A DNA stretch of 64,000 nucleotides, from the NCBI GenBank assembly GCA_015978205.1, contig JADWMM010000028.1:1-64000 (forward strand), given 5' to 3'. Source of the stretch: Alkaliphilus sp. NP8. Its GTDB lineage: Bacteria > Bacillota > Clostridia > Peptostreptococcales > Natronincolaceae. A program made the position numbers and the translations under genes. Below, in pieces: positions 9,114 to 18,471 of the stretch. The first letter of the stretch is position 1; every line of letters starts with the position of its first letter. The notes below the pieces were generated by a model that searched no databases, was not told the DNA's origin, and saw only the letters and a list, made by a program, of their open reading frames with translations.

Positions 9114-9920
9114 ATGGAATCTACTAAAATCATTAATATTATACATAATAACCAGAAACTATCTGTAGAAACTGCTTATAGCTTAAAAAATAAATTGATT
9201 TCTTTAGGATATACAGTTAGCTCTACTTTTGATGATTTAGCAGAACTAACTATTTGTATCGGTGGGGATGGTACATTTTTAAGAGCTTTGCGAAATCATA
9301 ATTTTCCTAAGATTCCTATCGTAGGTATAAATACAGGTCATTTAGGCTTTTTTACAGAAATTACTCCTAAAGAAATTGATGATTTTCTTAAAAAATACAT
9401 GTCCAACAAGTATACTCTTCAGCAAATTACACCTATTGAAGCTAAAATTTCTACACGAAATAATAAAATAACTACTACTGGTATTAACGAAATTGTTATT
9501 AAAGGTGATAAATCACGTTCAATTCACTTAGATATTTATGTTAATGACAATTTAGTACAGCGATTTAGTGGAGATGGAATACTTATATCAACATCACCTG
9601 GAAGCACAGCATATAACTATTCAGCAGGCGGAAGCATAGTTGATCCTAGCTTAAATGTATTGCAAATTACACCACTATCACCTATGAATACAAATGTATA
9701 CCGTTGTTTTTCATCTAGTATTATCTTGCCTTCAGATGCAATAATTAAAGTTAAACCTGAATATAGGTTTGAAAATTCATTAATCGTTGTAAGTGACGGT
9801 TTTGAGCACCGACACAATAGTATTATGCAAGTAGATGTAAGTTTATCCAAATACAAAATAAACATGGTTAGATTAGAAAATTATGAATTTTGGAGTCGAG
9901 TTACTAGTAAATTTTTATAA
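9114..9920 (+). CDS. nadK: NAD kinase
   Basis: Phosphorylates NAD to NADP using ATP or polyphosphate. The 268-residue protein has the GGDGTFLRAL motif near residue 50, GINTGHLGFFTE, and the conserved STSPGSTAYNYSAGGS block. An ATG at 9108 lies only one base after AGGAG, so the ATG at 9114, with 7-base spacing, is preferred. It is a single plus-strand gene with a terminator after it. Confidence 0.93.
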   Translation: MESTKIINIIHNNQKLSVETAYSLKNKLISLGYTVSSTFDDLAELTICIGGDGTFLRALRNHNFPKIPIVGINTGHLGFFTEITPKEIDDFLKKYMSNKYTLQQITPIEAKISTRNNKITTTGINEIVIKGDKSRSIHLDIYVNDNLVQRFSGDGILISTSPGSTAYNYSAGGSIVDPSLNVLQITPLSPMNTNVYRCFSSSIILPSDAIIKVKPEYRFENSLIVVSDGFEHRHNSIMQVDVSLSKYKINMVRLENYEFWSRVTSKFL

Positions 9921-9940
9921 GTAAATGAAATTCATACTAA

Positions 9941-9979
9941 ATATAAACCTCCTGTAATTAAATATAAGGAGGTTTATAT
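9941..9979. terminator. intrinsic terminator after nadK
   Basis: The arms ATATAAACCTCC and GGAGGTTTATAT form a hairpin with a 15-base loop just after nadK. It also faces the convergent gene at 9996. Confidence 0.6.
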
Positions 9980-9995
9980 TAATATATTATTTCTT

Positions 9996-10637
9996 TTATT
10001 TACTTATTTCATAAAACATGAACCTAGCATTTCCTTCTGCCCACTGTCTATACCTTTGATTCATTTTATAAAACTCTAATAAATTACTTTCTTCATATAA
10101 TTTCCAAGTTAAAGCATTAAACTTATATTCACCAGTACGCAATATTTCTTCTATTATCATTCCATTTTCATTAAAATATTCTTTGAAAATTTCTGTTAAA
10201 TTCTTATTCTCTAATCCAAAATGCTGATAAGTATCTACTGCCATAGCCTTTAAAATCCAATCAAGCTCATTAACTTTCTTTAATATTTTTTTAGTATAAA
10301 CTTTTTTATCCACATAAATAAAAGTTTCAATATCTTTAGTTGCAACAAAATCTTCACATAAACTTTCAAATAATTTTTGATCTACTGACATCCACCCTAT
10401 ATTTTCAAACTTTTCATTTAAACTTTGTATAACTCTGTCTTCTGAAATATTTTTAATTTCATGAATTAACTCTTCTTCATTGAAAGAATCATATTCTATT
10501 ACATTTTGTAAAATATCTATAAAAATATCTTTATTAATCCATATCCATCTTTGTTTAGAAATATCGACCTGAAATAAATCTTCTATATCATTGTTTTTTA
10601 TCATTTTTTCTATATTAAGTTTATTAATATTTATCAC
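9996..10637 (-). CDS. hypothetical protein
   Basis: A 213-residue soluble, acidic, helix-rich protein with no recognisable motif. Trp and Phe are scattered (QRWIWINKD, NELDWILKAM, MNQRYRQWAEG). No signal peptide or membrane segment is seen. It stands alone between two terminators. Confidence 0.6.
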   Translation of the reverse strand: MININKLNIEKMIKNNDIEDLFQVDISKQRWIWINKDIFIDILQNVIEYDSFNEEELIHEIKNISEDRVIQSLNEKFENIGWMSVDQKLFESLCEDFVATKDIETFIYVDKKVYTKKILKKVNELDWILKAMAVDTYQHFGLENKNLTEIFKEYFNENGMIIEEILRTGEYKFNALTWKLYEESNLLEFYKMNQRYRQWAEGNARFMFYEISK

Positions 10638-10759
10638 CTTCTTTACCCTAATTATATCTTATTTATAATTAATATATTTATAATCTTTAGTTCAAATATA
10701 GCTTTCTTTATTATATAAAACTTTTTTGTATTGAACAAGGAGATAAAGTGTTAAAATTA

Positions 10760-10801
10760 AATAAAGTCATCATATCACTGTGATATGATGACTTTATTTT
10801 T
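10760..10801. terminator. bidirectional intrinsic terminator
   Basis: The near-perfect palindrome AAAGTCATCATATCAC / TGATATGATGACTTT is followed by a T run. It lies after the symporter gene at 10841 on the minus strand. Confidence 0.75.
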
Positions 10802-10840
10802 TTGTATTTAAAATTTAAAAGTTGTGATACAATTCAATTT

Positions 10841-11995
10841 TTATTTATTATTTTTTCCTGCTATTTTATCTACTAAAATCGAAATAGCACCATCACCTGT
10901 TATGTTAGCAGCTGTTCCAAAACTATCTTGTGCCATATATAATGCCATCATTAATCCTAAGTTAGCTTCTGAAAACCCTAACATTGAAGAAAGTAACCCT
11001 AATGCAGCCATAACTGCACCTCCAGGTACACCAGGAGCGGCTATCATAGTTACTCCAAGCATTAAAATAAATGGAAATACTTGCGCAAAAGTTAGTACTG
11101 TACCTTGTAATAACATTACAGCAATAGCACAAGTAGTAAGTGTAATAGTACTACCAGCTAAGTGAACAGTTGCACATAGTGGAATTACAAATTCTGCTAT
11201 TTCATCACTTACATTATTTTTCTTAGTTGATTTAAGAGTTACTGGAATTGTTGCTGCTGAAGATTGAGTTCCTATAGCAGTAAAATATGCAGGTAACATA
11301 TTTTTAATAGCTGCAAATGGATTTTTTCCAGAAACTGATCCAGCTAATAAATACTGTAAAATAATGTAACCTATATGCATTGCAATTACTAAAATAAATA
11401 CTCTACCAAACACTGCTAGTGTCTGGAATGCTTCCCCTGAAAATGCCATTTCTGCAAATATACCTGCTATATAAATAGGTAATAACGGAATAATTATATT
11501 TTCAATTACCTTTTCAATAATTCCTTGGAATTCATTCATAAACGATAACATTGTTTTACCTTTTATTGCAGCAATTCCTAGACCTAGCACAAATGCTGTA
11601 ACTAACGCTGCCATTACACCCATAATAGGTTCAATTTGAAGTTCAAATATAGGTGATATCTCTACTCCATTAGCTCCTATATCTGCTCCTGTTTTAATAA
11701 GTGAAGGTAATATGCTTCTTGCCCCTAAGAAAGCTAAACTACCTGCAATTATAGTAGATAAGTAAGCTAATCCTGCTGTAATACCTAATAACCTTCCTGC
11801 TTCGTCACCAAGTTCTGCAATACCTGGCACAATAAATCCTATAATCAATAGTGGAATTATGTAATTCAAGAATTGGCCGAAAATTCCACTGAATGTTATT
11901 AGGATTCTTGTAAGGATTTCGATTTGAGTCATCCCAATTAAAATACCTGCAATAATTCCGATTATAAGCCTTGGTAGTAATCCTATTTTCTTCAT
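10841..11995 (-). CDS. dicarboxylate/amino acid:cation symporter (DAACS family)
   Basis: A polytopic membrane protein of 384 residues with the GltP/SstT fold: eight or so hydrophobic helices, re-entrant loops, a Ser-rich motif (TAIGTQSSAATIPVTLKS) and the C-terminal core with MAAPGVPGGAVMAAL and MALYMAQDSFGTAANITGDGA. Family members import glutamate, aspartate, serine, threonine or C4-dicarboxylates with Na+ or H+. The substrate is not resolvable here. ATG follows GGAGAAG. It is monocistronic, bounded by terminators. Confidence 0.9.
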   Translation of the reverse strand: MKKIGLLPRLIIGIIAGILIGMTQIEILTRILITFSGIFGQFLNYIIPLLIIGFIVPGIAELGDEAGRLLGITAGLAYLSTIIAGSLAFLGARSILPSLIKTGADIGANGVEISPIFELQIEPIMGVMAALVTAFVLGLGIAAIKGKTMLSFMNEFQGIIEKVIENIIIPLLPIYIAGIFAEMAFSGEAFQTLAVFGRVFILVIAMHIGYIILQYLLAGSVSGKNPFAAIKNMLPAYFTAIGTQSSAATIPVTLKSTKKNNVSDEIAEFVIPLCATVHLAGSTITLTTCAIAVMLLQGTVLTFAQVFPFILMLGVTMIAAPGVPGGAVMAALGLLSSMLGFSEANLGLMMALYMAQDSFGTAANITGDGAISILVDKIAGKNNK

Positions 11996-12148
11996 TTCTT
12001 CTCCTCCATTCTTTTTTATATATAATTATAATTTCTAATAGGTTAACCCTATAACCTATTATTTCCATTATACACTTTTTAATTTCTTTATTCAATGAAA
12101 ACATTAATTTTTCTTAATGTATTTAAAATATCGATTTTTCTTAATTTT

Positions 12149-12182
12149 AAAAAACGAAAGAAAAAAAATTCTTTCGTTTTTT
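12149..12182 (-). terminator. terminator of the lysine biosynthesis operon
   Basis: AAAAAACGAAAGAA / TTCTTTCGTTTTTT forms an inverted repeat just downstream of the last dap-operon gene on the minus strand. Confidence 0.8.
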
Positions 12183-12190
12183 AAAGTTTA

Positions 12191-13384
12191 CTATACTTTA
12201 TTATCCCATTTACTAAAAATTTTATTTAAGACATTTATAAAGTAATCTATATTATCTTTTTTTATAATTAATGGCGGTAAAAGTCTTAGTACATTACCAG
12301 AAGTAATATTAGCCAATATTTTATTATCAAATAATTCATTTTGCATCTTTTTAGGATCTTTTAATAAATCTATACCTACCATTAAGCCTTTACCTCTAAT
12401 ATCTCCAATGAAACTTGGAAACTGTTGCTTTAATTTTGACAGCTCATTATATAAATAAAAACTTTGTTCTTCTACATTTTCCATTATTTCTTCATATAGA
12501 ATATCTATGGTTTTACTTCCTAATGCTGCACTTAATGGATTTGGTGCAAAAGTAGTTCCATGATCCCCAGCCTTAAAATAATTAGAAATTTCTTCTTTTA
12601 CTAATATACCTCCTAAAGGTAGGCCTCCACCAAATCCTTTAGAAAACAAAAGTATATCCGGAGTTACATTAGTATGCTGGTAAGCAAATAGCTTGCCTGT
12701 TCTTCCCATTCCTGATTGAATCTCATCAAGACAATATAAAACATTATGTTTTTCACATAGATTTTTAGCATTTTCCATAAATTCTTTACTAATAACTTGT
12801 ATTCCACCAGACCCTAATATCGGTTCAAATAATAATGCAGCCGGATTATATTTAGCTACAATTGTTTCTAAACTGCTTAAATCTTCTCTCTCTAATTCAT
12901 AAACAGGCATATTTATAGTTGGAAAATCTTGTTGTATACTAGCCATTCTAGTTAGTTTTATAGCGCCTAAGCTACGGCCATGAAAACTATTCTTTAATAC
13001 TATTATTCCTTTTTTATTATTTGACTGTCCATACTTATGAATATATTTAATAGCTGCTTCTGTACTCTCGGTACCAGAATTTGTAAAAAAGACTTTTCCT
13101 TTATAGGTGTTTTTTGCAATTTTTCGTGCTAATTCTATAGCTGGTTTAGAATAAAATATATTGGAAATGTGTAAAAAATCTTTACTCTGCTTTTGTATCT
13201 CTTTTTGTATTTCAGAGTGACAGTGTCCTAATACATTAACTGCTAGCCCTGAAAACAAATCTAAAAACTCATTATCTTCCTCATCTGTTATAATCATACC
13301 TTTTGCATTTTTTACAACTATAGGTAATCTTTCATAAGTAGGAAGTATATATTCTTTATCTAAATTTATCCAATCTTTAGCCAT
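12191..13384 (-). CDS. class III aminotransferase, probable N-acetyl-diaminopimelate aminotransferase
   Basis: A PLP enzyme of 397 residues of the ArgD/acetylornithine aminotransferase type. It has the NSGTESTEAAIKY block, NSFHGRSLGA, the LDEIQSGMGRTG motif and the Schiff-base lysine in FSKGFGGGLPLG. By position it is the last gene of the asd-dapA-dapB-dapH operon. This makes transamination of N-acetyl-2-amino-6-oxopimelate to N-acetyl-L,L-diaminopimelate its likely job. Acetylornithine aminotransferase activity is the sequence-level alternative, since the two substrates are close and no arg genes are nearby. It follows dapH by 27 bases. Confidence 0.85.
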   Translation of the reverse strand: MAKDWINLDKEYILPTYERLPIVVKNAKGMIITDEEDNEFLDLFSGLAVNVLGHCHSEIQKEIQKQSKDFLHISNIFYSKPAIELARKIAKNTYKGKVFFTNSGTESTEAAIKYIHKYGQSNNKKGIIVLKNSFHGRSLGAIKLTRMASIQQDFPTINMPVYELEREDLSSLETIVAKYNPAALLFEPILGSGGIQVISKEFMENAKNLCEKHNVLYCLDEIQSGMGRTGKLFAYQHTNVTPDILLFSKGFGGGLPLGGILVKEEISNYFKAGDHGTTFAPNPLSAALGSKTIDILYEEIMENVEEQSFYLYNELSKLKQQFPSFIGDIRGKGLMVGIDLLKDPKKMQNELFDNKILANITSGNVLRLLPPLIIKKDNIDYFINVLNKIFSKWDNKV

Positions 13385-13411
13385 ATTCTCCCTCTTTTAA
13401 AATAAGTATTT

Positions 13412-14125
13412 TTATTGTTGATCTATATCTCTAAGTGCACTTACTATTTCTGTTTTCCCTTTAGTTTTATTGTCTATATATTTTATAATCTTAGCAGGTG
13501 TACCTGCTACTACAGCTCCTTCTGGAACATCATTAGTTACTACAGCTCCAGCTGCTACTACGGCTCCTTTAGAAACTTTAACTCCTTCTAAAATAACTGC
13601 ATTTGCACCAACAACAACTTTATCTTCTATAATTACAGGTGTAGCAGAAGGTGGTTCTATAACACCTGCTATAACAGTTCCTGCACCTATATGACAATTT
13701 TTGCCTATAGTTCCTCTTCCACCTATTACTACATTCATATCTATCATAGTACCCTCACCTACAACCGCACCAATGTTAATTACTGCTCCCATCATAATTA
13801 CAACATTTTTACCAATTTGTACTTTTTCTCTAATAATAGCTCCTGGTTCTATTCGTGCATGTGTATCTTTAATATCTAACATAGGTATAGCAGAGTTACG
13901 TCTATCATTTTCTATTTCGTATTCTTCAATAAGCTCTTTATTTTCTTCTAAAAATCCTTTTACAATATTCCATTCTCCAAATATAGTACCTGTCTTTGTC
14001 TCTATAAAGCTTTTAAACTCCCACTTTTTCCAATTGATACTGCTTAAATCTCCTTTTACATAAAGCTTTACAGGAGTTTTTTTATTACTTTCTTGAATGT
14101 ATTTTATTATCTCTTTTGCATCCAT
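13412..14125 (-). CDS. dapH: 2,3,4,5-tetrahydropyridine-2,6-dicarboxylate N-acetyltransferase
   Basis: A 237-residue left-handed beta-helix acyltransferase. Residues 1-80 form the DapH-specific N-terminal domain ([20 protein letters not shown]). Hexapeptide repeats follow ([26 protein letters not shown] and [26 protein letters not shown]). It acetylates tetrahydrodipicolinate with acetyl-CoA, so this organism appears to use the acetylated branch to diaminopimelate for peptidoglycan and lysine. It lies between dapB and the aminotransferase in a tight operon. Confidence 0.93.
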   Translation of the reverse strand: MDAKEIIKYIQESNKKTPVKLYVKGDLSSINWKKWEFKSFIETKTGTIFGEWNIVKGFLEENKELIEEYEIENDRRNSAIPMLDIKDTHARIEPGAIIREKVQIGKNVVIMMGAVINIGAVVGEGTMIDMNVVIGGRGTIGKNCHIGAGTVIAGVIEPPSATPVIIEDKVVVGANAVILEGVKVSKGAVVAAGAVVTNDVPEGAVVAGTPAKIIKYIDNKTKGKTEIVSALRDIDQQ

Positions 14126-14145
14126 TTATGTTCCTCCTAATTAAT

Positions 14146-14865
14146 TTACAAATTTAGCATATCCTTCATTCTATATAATCTAGGTTCTTTATTTAAAATA
14201 AATTTGGCTGCCTCCAATGCTCCTTGTGCAAATACTGACCTATCGTAAGCTTCGTGAGATATTTTTATTGCCTCTAAATCGCCTATAAAATTAACTTCGT
14301 GTTCACCAACAATATTTCCTCCACGAATAGCATGAATGCCAATTTCACCTCTTTGTCTAGAGCATTCTCCAACTCTACCATATTTGTGCTTTCTAACTTC
14401 TCCTAAACCTTTTTCTATAGATTTTACTATGCTCTTAGCACTTCCTGATGGCGCATCCTTTTTATGATTATGGTGAGCTTCTATTACTTCTATATCTACT
14501 TTATCTTTTAGTATTGATGCTGTTTGCTCTACTAGGGTAAACAATAGATTCATTCCTAAAGACATATTAGTTGATTTTAATATTGGAATTTTATTGGAAG
14601 CAAGCTTTATTTGTTCTAATTGTTCTTCACTATACCCTGTTGTTCCAATTACTAAAGGTATATTTTTTTCCTCGCAAAGTTTCAATATGTTATCTAATGC
14701 AGATGGATGTGAAAAATCTATTACTACATCATACTTATTACTTATTGAATCTTCAAACTCTTTAGAGTTAACTCCTTCAACTATATTCCAAAAAGAATCT
14801 TCTTTAGCTAAATCTTCTATTAGTTTACCTATATGACCACCTATTCCATAAATTAATAAATTCAT
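14146..14865 (-). CDS. dapB: 4-hydroxy-tetrahydrodipicolinate reductase
   Basis: A 239-residue NAD(P)H enzyme. It has an N-terminal Rossmann motif (YGIGGHIGKLIEDLA), VIDFSHPSAL, GTTGYSEEQL, and the catalytic EAHHNHKKDAPSGSA with its histidine pair and lysine. It reduces hydroxy-tetrahydrodipicolinate in the second common step of the pathway. It sits 20 bases after dapA. Confidence 0.94.
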   Translation of the reverse strand: MNLLIYGIGGHIGKLIEDLAKEDSFWNIVEGVNSKEFEDSISNKYDVVIDFSHPSALDNILKLCEEKNIPLVIGTTGYSEEQLEQIKLASNKIPILKSTNMSLGMNLLFTLVEQTASILKDKVDIEVIEAHHNHKKDAPSGSAKSIVKSIEKGLGEVRKHKYGRVGECSRQRGEIGIHAIRGGNIVGEHEVNFIGDLEAIKISHEAYDRSVFAQGALEAAKFILNKEPRLYRMKDMLNL

Positions 14866-14887
14866 ATAGATAATCCTCCTTAAATAC

Positions 14888-15760
14888 TTAAATAATAGTT
14901 AATTTTTTCATTTCTTCAATCAGTTTACTTTTATTATTTTCTTCCATAGGTGTTAGTGGAAGTCTTAATTCATTTTCAATATATCCCATGGCGTTTAAAG
15001 CAGCTTTTACTGGAATTGGATTTACTTCACAAAATAAAAGGTTTAAAAACTTCTTATATAAAACTTGCATCTTCAAAGCTTTTTCCACATTACCAGACAT
15101 AAATGCTTCACACATTTGCTGCATTTGTTTTGGGATAACGTTAGAAGATACCGAAATAACCCCACTACCCCCGCAAGCATAAATAGGCACTATTTGATCA
15201 TCATTTCCAGAATAAATCCTAAAGTCTTCAGGAACTAATCTTTTAATTTCTAATATTTGTGAAATATTTCCGCTAGCTTCTTTAACAGCTACTATATTTT
15301 CAACCTTACTTAACTCTGCTACAGTTTCTGGTTCAATATTTACTCCAGTTCTTGACGGTACATTGTATAGAATTACAGATAAAGATGTAGAATTAGCTAT
15401 TTCAGTATAATGCTTAATCAAACCTTTTTGAGTACATTTATTATAATAAGGTGTTACAAGCAATACTCCATCTGCACCTAAATCTTCAGCCTGTTTAGTA
15501 TGCTCTATGGATTTTTGTGTTGAATTGGAACCAGTACCTATTATAACCGGAATTTTACCGGCAACCTTCTTGACAGATAAGCTAATAATTTTTTCTCTCT
15601 CTTCAAATGTTTGTGTAGATGCTTCTCCAGTTGTACCTAATACGATTAAAGCCTGAGTGTTATTCTGCAACTGAAAATCAATTAATTTTTCATATGATTC
15701 AAAATCAACTTTACCTTCCTTAAACGGTGTTACAATAGCAACGCCTGCACCTTTAAACAT
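14888..15760 (-). CDS. dapA: 4-hydroxy-tetrahydrodipicolinate synthase
   Basis: A 290-residue TIM-barrel aldolase. The substrate loop GTTGEAST, the tyrosine in LYNVPSRTG, and the Schiff-base lysine in IVAVKEASGN (about 160) are all intact. It condenses pyruvate with aspartate semialdehyde. It is second in the asd-dap operon downstream of a lysine riboswitch. Confidence 0.94.
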   Translation of the reverse strand: MFKGAGVAIVTPFKEGKVDFESYEKLIDFQLQNNTQALIVLGTTGEASTQTFEEREKIISLSVKKVAGKIPVIIGTGSNSTQKSIEHTKQAEDLGADGVLLVTPYYNKCTQKGLIKHYTEIANSTSLSVILYNVPSRTGVNIEPETVAELSKVENIVAVKEASGNISQILEIKRLVPEDFRIYSGNDDQIVPIYACGGSGVISVSSNVIPKQMQQMCEAFMSGNVEKALKMQVLYKKFLNLLFCEVNPIPVKAALNAMGYIENELRLPLTPMEENNKSKLIEEMKKLTII

Positions 15761-15778
15761 AATTTTGCCTCCTTATTT

Positions 15779-16774
15779 TTATTTTAAATTTTCAATAATC
15801 TCTAAAATTTGAACAGCATTAGTAGCTGCACCTTTTCTAAGGTTATCTGCAACTATCCACAAAGATAATGCTTTTGAATTAAATAAATCCTGTCGAATTC
15901 TGCCTACATAAGTATCGTCATTGTTTTCAGCATCAATTACAGTAGGGTACTTATTTTGTTCCGGATTATCAATTACAATTACTCCCTCAGTATTTCCTAA
16001 CAATTCTTGAACTTCTTTTACATCTGGTTCTTTACTAAACTCTAGGTATAAAGACTCACTATGACCATAAACCACTGGAACTCTAACAGCAGTGGGATTA
16101 ACCTCTATGGAATCATCATTCAAAATTTTATGTGTCTCATGTACCATTTTAAGTTCTTCTTTTGTAAATCCATTTTCATTAAATACATCTATATGAGGAA
16201 TACAATTACCTGCAATTCTTCTTGTGTATACTTCATTTGGATAATTTTTATCTACCAATTGTTTTTCAAGTTCATCAATTGCCTTATAACCACTTCCTGA
16301 TACAGCTTGATATGTTGATACTACAGCACGATTAATTTCATATCTTTTGTGAAGAGGAGAAAGTACCATTACCATTTGAGTAGTTGAGCAATTTGGATTA
16401 GCTATTATTCCTCGATACCCTTTTAAAATATGTCCATTAACCTCTGGTACAACTAAAGGTATACCTTCTGTCATTCTCCACTGAGATGAGTTATCTATTA
16501 CTATATTCCCTGCTTCAGCTGCAATAGGTGCAAATTTTTTAGATACAGATCCTCCAGCAGAAAATAATAGATAATCAAAATTTTCTTTCATTACATCTTC
16601 TGTTAGTAACTCTACTGTTACTTCTTGATCATTAAACATCAGCTTATTTCCAGCAGATTTTTGTGAAGCAAATATCCTCAATTTTTCTATAGGTACATTT
16701 CTTTCTTTAATTACTTCTATCATCTTTCTTCCTACTGCACCTGTACCCCCTACAATACCAACTATTAATCCCAT
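15779..16774 (-). CDS. asd: aspartate-semialdehyde dehydrogenase
   Basis: Reduces aspartyl phosphate to aspartate semialdehyde with NADPH. The 331-residue protein has GGTGAVGRKMIEV at the N-terminus, the catalytic cysteine in NPNCSTTQMV (about 128), and the QAVSGSG segment. It is the first gene of the dap operon, directly downstream of a lysine riboswitch whose terminator lies about 160 bases before the ATG. Confidence 0.94.
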   Translation of the reverse strand: MGLIVGIVGGTGAVGRKMIEVIKERNVPIEKLRIFASQKSAGNKLMFNDQEVTVELLTEDVMKENFDYLLFSAGGSVSKKFAPIAAEAGNIVIDNSSQWRMTEGIPLVVPEVNGHILKGYRGIIANPNCSTTQMVMVLSPLHKRYEINRAVVSTYQAVSGSGYKAIDELEKQLVDKNYPNEVYTRRIAGNCIPHIDVFNENGFTKEELKMVHETHKILNDDSIEVNPTAVRVPVVYGHSESLYLEFSKEPDVKEVQELLGNTEGVIVIDNPEQNKYPTVIDAENNDDTYVGRIRQDLFNSKALSLWIVADNLRKGAATNAVQILEIIENLK

Positions 16775-16935
16775 GATTAAATTTTCCTCCTTATCTAGAT
16801 AAAATATTTCTATTTATTACTAAGGCAAAGTTTATCTTATATTATTTATATATAAACTTTACTAAATACATTACCAAAAGTATCTTTTTTATATAGTATG
16901 AAAATTCTCAATATATGTTTTTATATAATAAAAAA

Positions 16936-16960
16936 ACCCCTAGACAGATTCTAGGAGTAG
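16936..16960 (-). terminator. expression-platform terminator of the asd-dap lysine riboswitch
   Basis: On the minus strand CCTAGA-ATCTG-TCTAGG is followed by GGTTTTTTTA. It lies between the lysine aptamer and asd, so it works as a premature terminator. Confidence 0.8.
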
Positions 16961-17039
16961 TTAATTATAATTGAAAAACACTCACAAGTATATAAACACT
17001 CCCTATTATTATTTCGTATTTATATACTATATTATTCTC

Positions 17040-17222
17040 AATTAATAAACAGCTCTCCATAGAACTTCATCTATGACAGTACCTTGATTATTCATCAAAA
17101 TACCAACCGTTAATATAAAGCTTATTAACAATTTCGGCACGTCAGCCTTTCTATATCAGTATTGAGTGCTTTTCTCTTAACATCTGATATATACTAATCT
17201 TCAGTGCTCCTCTATTTATTAG
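17040..17222 (-). promoter_or_regulatory. lysine riboswitch (L box) controlling asd-dapABH
   Basis: The minus strand carries the L-box landmarks in order: GAGGAGCACTGAAGATTAGTA, AAAGGCTGACGTGCCGAAA, GGTTGGTA, GGTACTGTCATAG, and the closing CTATGGAGAGCTG that pairs with the 5' GAGG side (P1). It is very similar to the element upstream of lysC. Lysine binding is expected to favour the downstream terminator and switch off the operon. Confidence 0.92.
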
Positions 17223-17330
17223 TAATAATACTAAATTTAATATTCAATTTATATGTTGATGCTAGTCTATCATAGTAATGTTAGAATTGTCAACCAATTT
17301 CTATAAATTCAAAAACTTTAATAATCTTCT

Positions 17331-18239
17331 TTAATAATAAAAATCATGTAAACCTATAGTTTTTATGTGTTCTCTATTTTCCACTATCCAAAAATTAGTC
17401 GATTTTCTTGGGTTCAAGAAATACAATGCATCCCCAACTGGTCTAGAACCATTTAATACATCTTTTGCAGCTTTAATACTATATGCATCAGGGTTATTAT
17501 AAATAGTACCATCTATAACAGGTGAAAACTGAGTATATCCGTTTTGTTTATCAAAAACTACACCTTTAATTGTATTTGGAAACTTAGGACTATTAACTCT
17601 ATTAATAATTACGTTTCCTACTGCAACTTTACCTTCATAAGATTCTCCCTGTGCTTCAGAATTTATTATTCTGCTTAACCAATAAATATCTTCATCTCTT
17701 TGACTACCTCTGTTTGGTATTTCAGTTGTAGGAGCATTTGCATTGCTACTTAAATATAAAACTTGACCTTCTCTAATCGTATTTGTATATAAATTATTAA
17801 CTGTTTTTAATTTATTTACAGATGTATTAGCTCTCTGAGAAATTAAAAATAAAGTATCTCCTTTTTTTACTGTATATTTATTTCCAGTAATAGTTTCAGA
17901 TGTGGTGCTACTATTCTCTTTATTATTTTTAGAACTGGTAGTCTTTTCAATATTATCATCACTTAATTCTTCATTATCAGCTAAAGCACTTAAACTCTTT
18001 TCATTCTTATTTTCATTATCTTCATTTATTTCTATAGATATTCTATCTTCTACTACTTGCTTTTCTTTATTTTGATTAACTTCAGCTATAGAGTCTACTT
18101 TAGATTCAGTTTCTTCTTTAACATTATTTTCATTAAATAAGCTAGAATTTATCAAAGAAAATGATATTAGGCTACTTAACAAAATTCCACTAGTAATTAC
18201 TAATATCTTATGTTTGTTTAAAATATTCTTCATCTGCAT
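17331..18239 (-). CDS. LysM and SleB-type cell wall hydrolase
   Basis: 302 residues: an N-terminal membrane anchor or uncleaved signal (about 13-31), a long low-complexity Asn/Glu/Lys linker, one LysM domain (YTVKKGDTLFLISQRANTS, about 125-168), and a C-terminal Hydrolase_2 domain of the SleB/CwlJ group. That domain carries the catalytic glutamate region RIINSEAQGESYEGKVAVGN. Such enzymes cleave peptidoglycan, classically spore cortex during germination, though LysM-bearing paralogues also act on vegetative wall. The start is preceded by AAAGGA. The gene stands between the two lysine-regulated units. Confidence 0.88.
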   Translation of the reverse strand: MQMKNILNKHKILVITSGILLSSLISFSLINSSLFNENNVKEETESKVDSIAEVNQNKEKQVVEDRISIEINEDNENKNEKSLSALADNEELSDDNIEKTTSSKNNKENSSTTSETITGNKYTVKKGDTLFLISQRANTSVNKLKTVNNLYTNTIREGQVLYLSSNANAPTTEIPNRGSQRDEDIYWLSRIINSEAQGESYEGKVAVGNVIINRVNSPKFPNTIKGVVFDKQNGYTQFSPVIDGTIYNNPDAYSIKAAKDVLNGSRPVGDALYFLNPRKSTNFWIVENREHIKTIGLHDFYY

Positions 18240-18343
18240 CTTATCATCCTTTCACATATACTTATGTTAAAAATTCTATCATAAAAGGAATACAATGACT
18301 CAATGTAACTTTTGGTAATACTAAATATACTTAATCACAAAAA

Positions 18344-18376
18344 AAGTACTAGAGCAATACCCCCTAGTACTTGTCT
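18344..18376 (-). terminator. intrinsic terminator after the polysaccharide deacetylase
   Basis: AAGTACTAG / CTAGTACTT has an 11-base loop and a T run on the minus strand, downstream of the gene ending at 18472. Confidence 0.75.
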
Positions 18377-18471
18377 ATATTTCAATACTCATAAAATATA
18401 GCTTTTTATAATACTATCCTATATTTTTCAAATTATCCTTTTATTAACATTATAATAGCTTAACAACTAAA

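Noticed and set aside
13470-14063. several plus-strand frames opposite dapH
   Set aside because: They mirror the repetitive hexapeptide coding sequence and lack ribosome sites.
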